Source: Avena insularis
Taxonomy: Eukaryota > Streptophyta > Magnoliopsida > Poales > Poaceae
DNA: 64,000 nt
Direction of reading: 5' to 3'
NCBI GenBank assembly: GCA_023614405.1
Contig: CM042694.1
Coordinates: forward strand, 358,126,975 to 358,190,974
Positions within the stretch are counted from its first letter, which is position 1, and every line of letters begins with the position of its first letter. The notes under the pieces are model-generated. The model was not told the origin of the DNA, searched no databases, and was given only the letters and a program-made list of their open reading frames with translations. A program made the position numbers and the translations under genes. Shown here piece after piece: positions 1 through 12,100 of this stretch.

Positions 1-178
1 CTTCGTCTTCCTAGCGACCGCGCCGCCGCCGGTGCGTCTAGTAGCAGCGCCGCCGCCGCACCTTCCCCGTGCCTCTGCATCGTAGCCACCGCTGCGCAGC
101 TTCTTCACCACGGGTCCACGCCAATCCAGGCCTCAGATCTCCGCCGCCGCTAGCTCCGGCGAGGATAGTGGATACGAG

Positions 179-3100
179 TTGACGGAGGAGGAGCTCGTCG
201 TCGCCGAGCAGGAGATGGAGGAGGACGCCGGCGCGGCGGACCGCGGCGCATGGGCCGGATCATGGGTCTGTCAAGATGACCTTGACTGGCTCTACCGGAC
301 CAGGCGCATTCCTGCCGGCGTCACCGCTCGTCTCCCCTCCGCCGAACTGGCCCCCTCACCCAATCCGGGTGAGTTTGTTGTGTTCTTGTCCCACTTCCAA
401 CGGGGATTTGGTCTGCCGGTGAGCGATTTCTTCCGGGATTGGGCTAGGACCTACCACTTGCAGCCGCACCATCTCCCAGCCAACGCTATCACCTCTCTCT
501 CCGCCTTTGCCTCTACGATCAAAGGCTACACCAGACTATGGCCCACGAAGGAGCTATGGATCCGGTTTTTCGGCCTTTGTCGCAACGTCATCCCCAACAT
601 CCAAGTAGAGTCGGAGGATAAGCAGCTCACCCAATTCGGAGCTGCCTCCATCTCGCCTCGGAGACTTTCCGTCTTTCCCCGGGTTACCGGGCTTGACTCC
701 GCAAAGGATGGGCCCGGACCTTCTTCTACATCCGGAATGAGGGTACTGAAGATTTGATTCGGTTGCTGCCCTACGCTCCGGGTCTACCTGACACGGATTT
801 CTGGGAGGAGGTCCCCAAGAAGCCTACAGCTCTGGCCAACCAAGTTAACAAGAGGTTCGCGGAGCTAAAGAGACTCGGATTGCGCAACGAGGATGCTATG
901 ATCACGTTCGTGCGCAACCGAATCTCTCCCCTCTAGAAGCACACCCACAAGTTGTGCCACATGAGTTTCAGCCGCGACCCCAACCGAACCTCCTCCTTCG
1001 AGCTGAGCAACACGGAGATCTTTCGCCGGGTTAAGGCTCTTTTCACCACCCACAAGGATTTCTCCGCCCAATGGACGTGGGGAATTGAGCACTACTGTCA
1101 TGACAGGCTCCCTCCCATGAGTAAGCTTCAAGGCAAACTTATTTCGGATCAAATATGTGTCGGTTTTTGTTGTATTTTTGACTCTGTTCTTCGTGCTTTT
1201 TCTCAGCTGTTCCTTCAACAAACTCTCGAGGATGGTACGGATCCGACCCTTAAGTGGGCGCCGGACCGAGAGATCCCGGATGAGGAGGAGCCGGACCAGG
1301 AGATGTTCCTCCCTATGACCGACGCTACCAAACGACCCAGCGGTAAATTCTCTTCTCTTAGAGATTGGCCCGATGATGAGGATGACTCGGATGTCGACGT
1401 GATTGAACCTGTTGAGGCTGTCCCTCTTTCTTTTGCCTTTCCGGCATCAGCTAACCCCGGTGGGCATATCCACGAGGATCCTCCACTTGCTACGGGCGAG
1501 CCGGTTCCGGTGGCGTCGAAGAAGAAGCGCGGAGCCGCATCAAGTTCTTCCTCCGAACCTTCTCAGCCCACAAAAAGGCAAAAAAAGGCCGGAGACAAGA
1601 CTGCCTCCAAGCGGGTAGGAAAGCCCCAGCATGGAGGGCTCGGAAACCCAAGGAGGTCGAAACCTCGGATGCGTAAGTCATTTTTCGTTGTGTAACTCAC
1701 TTTTCCTTGCATCGTGGTAATTTCTCTTCTGACGTTATTCTCTTTTCTAGGCCTCCGGTGGAGGTCCCTCAGAGCGGATCAAGCATCTCTTCACCCCTCC
1801 GGTCCGGCCCTTCTCCTCCTCGTGACGACGAGTCACGCCCGCTGAGCCCTATTCCGGAGGGTTCTGCGGCTGCTCCGGGTTCCGCAGTACCTCATCGAGA
1901 GGAACGCAACCTCGGAGCGGGAGGGGTTGGTCCAGCCGAGGCGACGGCGTCCACCACTTCGGCATCGCCGCAACCAGCAACCACCGAGTCTATCACAACA
2001 CCAGCACCAGCAGCAGCTCCAGTACCAGCGACCGAGCCAGCACCTGTCCCGGCACCAAGGAAACCAACAACAGCTCCAAGTCCAGCTACAAGAGCTCCAG
2101 TGCCAAGTTCTTCTGCCTCGTCCGAGTCATCTCAGTCTCGGCGAGGAACTACTTCAGCAGCTTCTAAAGGGAAATCCACCGCAGTTACTTCTTCCCAGCA
2201 AGCTAAGGGCAAAAAGGCTCCGGGTACTACCAAGTCTGCATTCGTCGAGGCCGGGCAGCGAACCCTATCGTCGATGCTTCTGAAGAAATCACCAGCAGCG
2301 AAGGATGTTCCTACCGAGCCAACTGATGCGCAGCAGATGGTTCTGCACACCAGCCCAGCTCTTGCCCTAGTTGAGAGGAAAGAAGCTCACGCGAAGGGCT
2401 TGGTGGCACCCCATATGCCCATCGGCGAGCGGTACCCTCCGAGCCTTATCGAGTTCGTCATGAGCTGGAACAAGGCGGAGTTCGTCCACAACGACGATCT
2501 CCCGGAAAAGTTCGGCCCTGCAGAATTTTCTGCCCAGATGAAAATACCGCCGCTAAGGCAATTAACCTCGCGGGGCGAATGATGGAGGTATGTCGTTTCT
2601 CCTTTACATGCTGTAGATAATAACCATTAGTCCCCGAGCCTCCGGTGGAGTAGCTTGTTACTCGGCCGGATTCTCATTAGAAAACTAACGTAGCTGCATG
2701 TAAACTTCGAATCTGCACACACCTAGAGCCGGGTTAAGTTCCACTTGGCCCGGATCTTGTACACTTCAAATATGCACACAACTAGAGCCGGGTTAAGTTC
2801 CACTTGGCCCGGATCTCGTACACTTCGAATATGCACACACCTAGAGCCGGGTTAAGTTCCACTTGGCCCGGATCTTGTACACTTCGAATATGCACACACC
2901 TAGAGCCGGGTTAAGTTCCACTTGGCCCGGATCTTGTACACTTCGAATATGCACACACCTAGAGCCGGGTTAAGTTCCACTTGACCCAGATCTTGTACAC
3001 TTCGAATATGCACACACCTAGAGCCGGGTTAAGTTCCACTTGGCCCGGATCTTGTACACTTCAAATATGCACACACCTAGAGCCGGGTTAAGTTCCACTT

Positions 3101-4690
3101 GGCCCGGATCTTGTACACTTCGAATATGCACACACCTAGAGCCGGGTTAAGTTCCACTTGGCCCGGATCTTGTACACTCGAATATGCACACACCTAGAGC
3201 GGGTTAAGTTCCACTTGGCGAATCTTGTACACTTGAATATGCACCAAGCTAATTTTACATACATGCTTTTTTTCAGGTAACCACCAATCGCCGGAGCGCT
3301 GAATTCCAATGCTTGCTTGATACCCACAAGATGCTACGCGCAAAACATGTTGCACTTGGTGCAGAACATGAAAAGAGAGGTAATTTTCTCCCTCGGCACC
3401 TCTCCGTTTTTCTTCACTTTCTTCCGCCGAACTAATTTCCTCATTCGGTTTTTTGCAGCTAGGGTGGAGGCTGAGAACAAGATCATGTGGAAGAACTTGG
3501 AGGAAATCCGGGGTATGTCCTCTTTTGTTCGACCTCGTAGTGTTTTCCATTTCTTCTTCTCCTTGGCTCGGCAAACATTCACTCCTCGGCTTTGCCGGGT
3601 CAACATACTATTTCAGCATCGCTTGAGGATAGTGTGCCCGTGCCTGATATGATGCTGCATTTTCTCAAACAAGCAGGGCAACATCAAGCCGATCTAAATA
3701 AAAAGGATGATGAGCTCGCTCTCCTCCGGACTAAGGATGACGAGATTGCCAAGCTCAAGGCTGAGATGGAGAGGATGAAGGCCCAGCACCGAACCGAACT
3801 CCAAAAGGTTGGCCAGAACTTCACAGAAGAGCGTGAGCGCCTTACTCTCCAGATCTCCAAGGACCAGGACCTACTCAGAGAATCCGACCTCTAGCTTGGG
3901 TCGGCAAACGCTGAGCTTGAGCAACTTCGCAAAAGATGCGATGCCTGCATCAAGGAGTTAACCCGGATCCATAGCCATATTTCTCGTAAGTTCCTTTCCC
4001 TTATCCGACATAATTCTCCGGGTTACCTTATATGTCTTTCCTTTACCTTCTTCCTTTGCCTCGTTTCCAGACCACTTTCTAGAGGGTACTTCTATTGCAA
4101 GCGCTGCTGTTGCCAAATTTCGCCGAGAGAGGGGTACTCCCGTCGCTCTTGATGGTGAGAACATTCCCTTAGACATGGAGGACCTATTGGTTAGCCTGTC
4201 AGCTCGCGTGGAAACCATCAAGAATTATGGCAAGGATATCCTCGACGTTGCAGTTCGCATTTTCAATACGTTCTGGCCCGGAGAGAGTAGCCCGAAGACC
4301 ATCGCGACTCTCGTCGAGAAGTTAATGGAGATTGAGACCCAGCTTGACCTCTGGAGGGAGTCCGCTGGGCGTGCCGCAGCTGATACCATCCTTCACCATA
4401 TTCTCACATGGTACGAGAAGATCGACCTCAGCCTCCTAACACGCCGGCGCACCGGATCCAGATGGACCGATGATCCGGAGTGGGTACCTCGGCGCCAGGC
4501 TTGCGCCTACAGCCTCGTCGAATATTCTCCTATTCATGACTGGGTTGAAGGACCGAGTTTCCTGGAATCTGCTGGGGACAAGCACAATGAGAACGTTGAA
4601 GATGGGTCGGATGAGGGCTGAGAAGATGATGTTTCAGATATTGAAGACAGCGACGACGACGCCGAACTTCCTCCTCCTGCTGCTCCTTAG
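179..4690 (+). pseudogene. Antisense extra ORF of E1 (putative gypsy-type transposon / Transposase_28-like), spliced, broken
   Basis: This is the extra gene found antisense to pol in grass Tat-lineage elements; its function is not established. Estimated exons are 179-1120, 1207-1672, 1751-2587, 3277-3379, 3459-3512, 3617-3985 and 4071-4690, bounded by GT-AG signals with pyrimidine-rich acceptors. The N-terminal part (about residues 50-150, with FVVFLSHFQRGFGLPVSDFF and KELWIRFFGL) resembles the family annotated as 'putative gypsy type transposon'. The third exon is Pro/Ser/Ala/Thr-rich low complexity. Exon 6 is a charged coiled coil (KAEMERMKAQHRTELQK). The C-terminus is acidic. Damage seen: a 1-base frameshift near 702, TAG at 934-936, TAG near 3892 and TGA near 4619. 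The exon 2/3 frames do not join cleanly, so the exon limits are approximate. Confidence 0.7.
2706..3245. repeat. 59-bp tandem repeat, about nine copies, in an intron of the E1 extra ORF
   Basis: Copies begin at 2706, 2765, 2824, 2883, 2942, 3001, 3060, 3119 and 3178, then a decayed partial copy near 3233. The period is exactly 59 bp until a one-base loss at 3178. Each unit contains GCCGGGTTAAG and TTGTACACTT. The array sits between a splice donor at 2588 and an acceptor at 3276, so it lies within a putative intron of about 690 bp. Copies are almost identical, which suggests recent expansion or homogenisation compared with the surrounding decayed element. Confidence 0.93.
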
Positions 4691-5301
4691 TTCCAAAAAA
4701 CTCGAAAATTTATCAGATCCCCGGTATGCCGGGTGCAATTGTATGCTGGATATGTGATATTTTGCTACTACATTTCTATGCCGGATTAACTTGGGCGTAG
4801 TCCCCGAGTTTCATTTTCTTGTTCGTCCAATTCTCTGGCTCGGTCCGTGTCTACCTTGATTCGGTTTTACGACTTACGAACCCGAGCTTCAAAAATTGTT
4901 TTAACAATACTTAGAAACTTTTAGGCTTAGCTCAAAATAATTCAGCATAATAACTTGAAAATAAATACAGGGTTAATCCGAAAAAACAAATGTTAGCTCG
5001 AATAAACTCGTTTCCTTAGTCGTTTTTCATGTGCTACGCAATTCCAAACTTGTTCTCTTTCTTGCCATGAAGCCAATTCTTGTTGGACAGCAGCAAGTCG
5101 AAGAGTTGGGTTTTTGGTTCTCACACATTACTAATCCGGGTTAAGTAGAACAATTTATTCCAGCTACCGCATAAGAAGTAACAACAAACATTATTAAGGC
5201 AGTCCCCGAGTTACTGCTCGAGGCGCTGCTATTTCATTGATAAGCTCATTGCCGACATACATACCGACATATGAGACGACTCGGATACATACACTTCTTA
5301 G
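4691..5301. other. Non-coding spacer between the E1 extra ORF and the end of pol
   Basis: This AT-rich stretch separates the 3' ends of two convergent reading frames, the antisense extra ORF ending at 4690 and pol ending at 5302. I see no further ORF with recognisable content. It presumably contains the 3' untranslated ends of both convergent transcripts. Confidence 0.6.
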
Positions 5302-7096
5302 CTAAGTGTAGAAGAGACGAAGTAGTGCTACATTCCACGGTCGCTTAGATTCCTCTCCGGACCTGTCCGCCTTGTTCTTTTCCTGTGGCTTTGCATCTAT
5401 AAGATAGTAAGAATCATTGTGCAATGCTTTGCTCACAATGAATGGCCCTTCCCATGGGGGGGGGGATAATTTATGCATGCTAGTAGTATGTTGTACCAAC
5501 CGGAGCACCAGATCGCCTTCCCGAAAGACTCCGGGGCACACTTTCCGGCTATGATAGCGTCGGAGGTTTTTCTGATATATGGCGGATCTGGACAGTGCCA
5601 GTTCTCTCGCTTCTTCCAGCAGATCAACATCATTTTGCCGGGCTTGTTGCACTTCGGCTTCTATGTATTGGGTGACCCTAGGCGAATCATGCTCTATGTC
5701 GGCTGGTAATACAGCTTCTGCCCCATATACTAGAAAAAATGGCGTATAGCCTGTTGATCGATTCGGAGTTGTTCTTAAACTCCACAGTACTGCTGGTAGT
5801 TCTTCTATCCAGCACTCTGCTGATCTTTGCAGCGGCTCAATGAGCCGGGGTTTTATCCCGGATAATACTAATCCGTTGGATCTTTCCACTTGTCCGTTCG
5901 ATGCGGGGTGGGCTACCGAGGCGACATCGAGTCAGATCTTCTTATCCCGGCAGAAGCGCGCAAATGCTCCTTCCGCAAAATTTGTTCCATTATCCGTTAT
6001 AATACTGTGTGGATAACCGTATCTCAAGATGATGTCTTTGAGAAATGTCACAGCCGTAGCTCCATCACATTTTCTTATAGGTTTCACTTCAATCCATTTT
6101 GTAAACTTGTCCACCATGACCAAAATGTGTGTCATGTTTCCTCTTGCTAGTTTGAATGGGCCAACCATATCCAAGCACCATACGGCAAATGGCCACGTAA
6201 TTGGTATGGTCTTGAGTTCCGACATAGGCATATGTGTCTTGGTGGCGTACCTTTGACAACCATTGCATTTTCTCACCAGATCTTCTGCTTGTTCTAAGGC
6301 ACTTGGCTAGTAGAATCCATGCCGGAACGCCTTTGCCACCAAGGCTCGGGATGAGGCATGATGCCCGTATTCTCCTTGGTGTATATCTCGGAGGATGTCT
6401 AGCCCTTCTTCCGGGTCAACGCATCGCTGGAGCACGTTGGTTACACTCCGTTTGTACAGCTCGGAATTGATGATCGTGTATGCCTTTGCTCTCCTCTAAG
6501 TTTGCCTGGCTAACACCTCCTCAGCGGGTAACGTTCCGACTTTCAGAAATTGGAATATAGGCAGTGCCCAAGCTGGTAACGCTCGTGGAGGGAACATCTC
6601 CTCATCAATTTCCATCTGATCCACCGGCATAACTTCATCGGATCTGCCGGATCCCAGGTCTAGCGAGGTAGTCCCCGGTTTGCCGAGGCGATCCCGGGTT
6701 TCTTGATGCGATCCCGGGTCTCGCTTACTACCTCCCGTGTCAATGTCCATGGGCTCAGCTCCGGATTCCGTATTTTCCGGGACATAGATCGAGTCGGTTC
6801 CTGGGGACGGCCTGATAGATGGTTTTCTGAGGTGGTCCAATGCTACACCCGACGGAATTGCCTATTTGGTCGATCCGAGCTTCGATAACATGTCGGCAGC
6901 CTCGTTTTCCACTCGGGGTACATGGTGAAATTCACACCCCTCGAAGTAACCAGATATCTTCTGCACGTGAAATTTGTATAGTGCCATGTTTGGATCCAGG
7001 GCGTCCCACACTCCGGACACCTGTTGCACCACCAGATCCGAGTCGCCAAAGCATATTATCCGACGTATGCCTATCTCCTTTGCCACTTTGAGTCCA
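5302..7096 (-). pseudogene. E1 pol C-terminal part: second RNase H (distal half) and integrase
   Basis: Read leftward from 7096, the frame continues the RNase H broken by E2 (motif GDSDLVVQQVSG carries a catalytic Asp). A linker follows, then the integrase. The integrase shows its zinc-binding region (HQGEYGHHASS and CNGCQ), the first catalytic Asp in CLDMVGPF, the second in ITDNGTNFAEG and the catalytic Glu in GQVERSNG. It ends with PWNVALLRLFYT at 5302. In-frame stops occur at 6862, 6496, near 6310 and 5932; all stay in one frame and look like C-to-T (or G-to-A) changes at Gln, Trp or Arg codons. Integrase normally inserts element cDNA into the host chromosome; this copy cannot make a full-length enzyme. 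Confidence 0.85.
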
Positions 7097-7970
7097 TGAT
7101 GAGGACATCCCTACAATTACACCTACCCCAATTGCTAATGAAGTTGTTCCAATTGCAAAGAAGGATCAATCCAATGAGATAAGGATTGGACCAATCACAA
7201 GAGCTCGTGCCAAGCTACTAGAACAACAGGTGAACTTGTTTCTTAATGAACCTGGTGTTTTAATTAATGAGAATTTTATACTACCTAAGTCTTTGAATTA
7301 TTGTATGATCAGGTACTTAGGAGAAGAAGGCATAGCATAGAGTGAGGAGCTGAAGGAACATGGCGTGTTGATCAATGAGGAATGCGCGAGGGAGGAGAGG
7401 GAGGAAGCACAAGGAGCTGTCCAAGACGAAGATCAACAAGAGGAGGAAGTTCTCTGCCGCGGCAGAGAAAAGCCTCGTTTCTCTGCCACGGCACGCTACC
7501 GTGGCAGGAAAACCGACTAGGACTCTGCCACGGCAGAGCCAGTCTTGGCCGAGCCACTTGTGGCCGGTTTGTATCCAGGTTGGGTGGAACCGACTCGGGT
7601 TCCACCATAGGCCACCGCCCTTTGGACCCATAAATAGATGGGGGCGTCGTAGATTAGGGTTTAGACCACGTTAAAATATTTTGGAGTTGTTTCTTTCATA
7701 GAACCTCTGAAATTACCCTGTGTTCGAATTTACCAACTATAATTGAGTGTGATCTGTTGTTCCATTGGGAATTAGTAGATTGCATACTACCGTTCGTGGT
7801 CACGGCTGCGTGCGCAAGAGCGTGGTGTTGTGAATATCCTACAAGGTTTGAGAGCTGTTGCATTGGCATCAAGGGTCGAGCGGGAGAGTTCATAGCTACA
7901 GGCTAGTTATCTATCATCCACCATCACCATCGACAAGTGCTTGCTGAGAAGATCAGGCCACCCCATATCA
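7097..7970 (+). repeat. 5' LTR of E2 (874 bp)
   Basis: It runs TG...CA and matches 13844-14717. U3 carries perfect palindromes at 7451-7468 and 7523-7538, followed about 90 bp later by a TATA-like box (7629-7637). The first part also preserves the codons of the pol tail (GPITRARAK motif) because pol runs into the LTR. Confidence 0.95.
7451..7637 (+). promoter_or_regulatory. E2 U3 promoter: CTGCC-CGGCAG palindromes plus TATA box
   Basis: There is an 18-bp perfect palindrome at 7451-7468 (centre TGCCGCGGCA), imperfect versions near 7480-7507, and another strong one at 7523-7538 (CTCTGCCACGGCAGAG). The TATA-like CATAAATAG follows at 7629-7637. The spacing fits an upstream activating region, but a role is inferred only. 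In the 3' LTR copy several arms are damaged by C/T changes. Confidence 0.55.
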
Positions 7971-7973
7971 TCT

Positions 7974-7983
7974 TGGTATCAGA
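7974..7983 (+). other. E2 primer-binding site (tRNA-iMet type)
   Basis: TGGTATCAGA starts three bases after the 5' LTR end. It matches the start of the classical initiator-methionine tRNA complement used by most gypsy and copia elements, where the tRNA 3' end primes minus-strand DNA synthesis. Confidence 0.85.
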
Positions 7984-9143
7984 TTTCCTCGTTGCCTCGG
8001 TAAGCAATCCACAATCCATCCATAGATTAGAGAGTGTTTTTTCGTCCTATCCAGAAAAAGCCCCACAAAAAGAGTTGTCATAGACTAGATTGCATCGTAG
8101 ACGAGTAATAGTTGCTGGTCGTGTTCATCCTTCAGTTTCGATCTAGATTTGTTTTCTTCGTAGTTTGTTTTCTCTTTGTTTTCGTCGTGTTCCACCTTTG
8201 TTTCCGCTGCCATCCAATCAGATCCGATCTACTCTAAGAGTCATAGTCTTCTACTCTTGGATGAGTTGGAATTAAAAAAAAAATACTTTCCAGGTTACCG
8301 AGTCTGCCACGACAGGATTTCGGCGTCTTTTTCTGCCACGGCAGGACTTTCTGGATTACCAAGTTTGCCACGGCAGGATTTCTGTGTTTTTCTCTGCCAC
8401 GGCAGGACTTTCTGAGTTACCAAGTTACCGCTCTACCACGGCAGGATTTTGAGCTGTTTTTCTGCCACGACACCATAATTACAAAGTGTGATCGATTTGC
8501 ACTTTTCCACCACCCTTAGCCACAGCCAATCTACTACATAGGTGTAGGAACTTGCCTATTGAGACTAGTTTCCGCTCCGACAGGCTGCTCTTAGGACTTT
8601 TGGTGCCGTACTTTGTAATTGGCCGTGTGTTATCTATCAAAAAAAAGCAAGTTAGAAAAAAGAAAAGTATCAAGGAAAAGCTATCCAAAAGAAAAAGAAA
8701 AAGTTGTATAAAAAAAGGAGAATTTGAGAAAGAGGCCTAGTTGTTATCTTTGTGCACCGGTAGATTGAGCAATCTTGTGCCTGTTTATTTTGAGCTTTGC
8801 TAGTGTCTCTCGAGCGTAGTGCAACACCCTTCATAGTTGCATTGCCACGTTTTTCTCCACGTGTGTGTTTCTTGGATATTTGTACGATCAGCACTAGGAC
8901 TTGTTTGTGGTGTAGTTAGGATACCATACCTATAGCTCCACCATAAATACCTTGTGTGCCTTGTGATCGTTCTCTATACCTTTGATATTCACTTCATCAC
9001 ATCAAGTGCATCAGTCTTTGATTTCGTTGGTAGAGCATCTCTATTCACTTTGGAAAGGTAAGATCTCCTTTCTTATTAGTTGTGAGTGAGCTATGAGAGT
9101 TCCACCATACAGATTTTTGATTTTGTGCACTAACCTACTAATC
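7984..9143 (+). other. E2 untranslated leader with palindromes and A-rich tract
   Basis: No coding content. Between 8296 and 8475 the motif TGCCACGGCAGG recurs in at least five copies, the same palindrome seen in U3. An A/G-rich tract spans about 8637-8740 and includes a TATA-like stretch near 8709. A second TATA-like CATAAATAC lies near 8942 and is conserved in E8. The arrangement mimics the LTR promoter. Confidence 0.6.
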
Positions 9144-12100
9144 ATGTCTTCTAGTGATGATGATGTTGTGATGCAGAAAAAGAAGGATGAGGAACTCGTC
9201 AATTGGCGTGAATATGAGGCTTTGAAGTCCCACTTGACACGTGTGTTTACCCACACGACAGATGCCATTGACAAGAATCTCCAAGATCTGAATGTGAGAT
9301 TGGATCACCATGTTGGAACGGTGGATACTATTCAAACACAAGTTGCTACGCTCAATATCAATGTCACCGCTTTGCAGCAGTCCATTGAGGGTTTGACAGC
9401 CGCTTTACATAGAAGGGAAGAGCCTCAACATGATGATGCCTTTGATGATTTTGATGAGGGTAGCACTGTGGATGCTGCTCCACATGTTGGCAGGGGACGT
9501 GCCATTCCCCCTGCCCATGCACCTGCCCATGCACCTCATGGCCGTGGGTCTGCTCCTCTTGGGCGTGCTCAACGTGTTCCCAACCAAACTGCTGATGATG
9601 GTTTGGGCAAGCCAAAATTCTCAATTCCTAAGTTTGATGGTTCCATTGATCCTGAAGACTACCTCACATGGGAGTTGAAGATTGAGAAACTCTGGCGCTT
9701 ATTTGACTATCCAGAAGATAAGAAGGTCAAGCTTGCAGCATCGGAATTTGATGGTTATGCTTTGCGTTGGTGGGATGCTCTTGTGCAACATTGGAGGGAG
9801 GACAATGAACTTCCTGTGATGGATTGGCGCGAGATGAAACAAATCATGAAAGCTTGTTTCGTCCCAACCAACTACTAGCGTTCAGTTTTTGATAAATTGA
9901 CGCAACTGAAGCAAGGAACAATGACAGTTGATGAGTACTACATGGAGATGGAGATGCTTATGCAGCGTGCTAAAATTCATGAGTCCATTGAGATGACCAT
10001 GCAGCGATTCCTAAACAATTTGAAGTTACCAATCAAGAGCATTGTTCGTCATCACAAGTATGAGACCATGAATGAGTTGTTGCATCATGCTAGAGAGGCT
10101 GAATCCCAGTTGGCAGAAGAGGCGAAGTCACGTACTCGTTTTCCATCCTCCAGCAGATTTTCGGCCAGACCTATTCCTCCTACAGCCGTGTCACCAGCTG
10201 CTGTTCCGTTTACACCATCGGCCAAACCAACAAGTACACCTTCGTTTGGTTCTAATGCTCGGAAACCCGCTGCTCCTGCTGCTAGCTTGGGTTCCAACAT
10301 GTCTACTGCACGTACTCGTGATGTGGTGTGCCACACTTGTGGTGGTAGAGGTCACTACAAGAAGGATTGTCCAAACAGCAAGGTTATGTTTGTTAATGAA
10401 CAAGGTGAAGTAGAAAGTGGAGATGAAGCTTCTGATGTTGATATTGATGATGGCGAGGATGGTGCTGATGCATATGCTAATCGTGCACCAACTATCGCCG
10501 TGTCTTCACGTGTACTTAGTGTGCAACCGGTTGAGGAATCCCAGCGTTGCAACTTGTCCCAAACAAAATCTCTAGTTGGACCAAATAAAGCTTGCAAGGT
10601 CATTATTGATGGAGGTAGCTGCAGAAATCTTGCAAGTAAGGAATTATGTGCCAAACTAAATTTGACATACTTACCTCATCCCAAGCCATACTACATACAA
10701 TGGTTGAGCAACAATGGTGAGATGAAGGTAAATAATATGGTACGAGTGAACTTTCAAATAGGGCCATACAAAGATTCTATTGATTTTGATGTGGTTCCTA
10801 TGACTGTTTGTCACCTCCTATTGGGTCGGCCATGGCTCTATGATCGCCATGTGCAACACAATGGCCGAGCCAATGCATATCACTTGGAATTCAAAGGAAG
10901 AAAGATTACTATGCAGCCAATGACACCACTAGAAATTGTGAATGATTCTCGCCAGAAGATAGAGGTGAATTTGAAGGAAGATACTACCACTCGGCGAGAT
11001 TGTGTGACAGCTGTTCCTGATGTAATTGAGCCTAAATTGAGTGATATAACGAAAAGTGAGAGAGTGCCTGGTTTATTGATATTAGCCACTAAGGAATATA
11101 TGAGAGAATTTCGTGAGGATCCTACAGCCATGCCACTTGTGCTCATGTATAAGGGCGAGGTATTGGTTTCTAACGACATGACCCCTATTTCTCTTGGTGT
11201 TTCATCTGTTTTGCAGGACTTTGGGGATGTGTTTCCAGAGGACGTACCCGTAGGTTTGCCTCCCTTGCGTGATATAGAACATCAAGTGGACTTGATTCCT
11301 GGCGCCACACTTCCCAACCGTGCACCCTACAGGACTAATCCCGAAGAAACTAAAGAAATTCAGAAGCAAGTACAAGCGTTGTTGGATAAAGGGTACATTC
11401 GTGTCTCTCTTAGCCCTTGTGCTGTTCCTGTTATTTTAGTTCCTAAGAAAGATGGTACTTGGCGCATGTGTGTTGATTGTAGAGCGATTAATAACATCAC
11501 TATTCGATATCGTCATCCTATTCCACGCTTAGAGGATATGTTAGATGAATTGAGTGGTGCTGCTGTTTTATCTAAAATTGACTTGCGTAGTGGATATCAT
11601 CAAATTAGGATGAAAGAAGGGGATGAATGGAAAACTGCTTTCAAAAACTATATTTGGTTTGTATGAGTGGTTAGTTATGCCGTATGGTCTTACTAATGCA
11701 CCTAGTACTTTCATGCGTTTGATGAATCATGTTTTGAGAGAGTTTATTGGTCGTTTCGTAGTTGTTTACTTTGATGATATACTCATATACAGCCACACCG
11801 AATCTGAACATTGCACTCATATTAGACAAGTTTTGCAAGTGTTACGTGCTAATAAATTATATGCTAATCTTAAGAAGTGTACATTTGCAAAAGATAAGGT
11901 CATATTCCTAGGATTTGTTGTTTCTAAACATGGAGTAGAGGTGGATCAATCTAAAATTGAATCAATTCAGAATTGGCCCACTCCAATGAATGTAAGTCAA
12001 GTGCGTAGTTTCCACGGTCTCGCTGGTTTCTATAGGCGCTTTGTGAAAGATTTTAGCACCATTGCTGCACCTTTGAATGATTTGACAAAGAAAGGTGTTC

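Noticed and set aside
2706..3245. CRISPR-like appearance of regular repeats
   Set aside because: Units are contiguous 59-bp tandem copies without unique spacers, in a plant retrotransposon intron.
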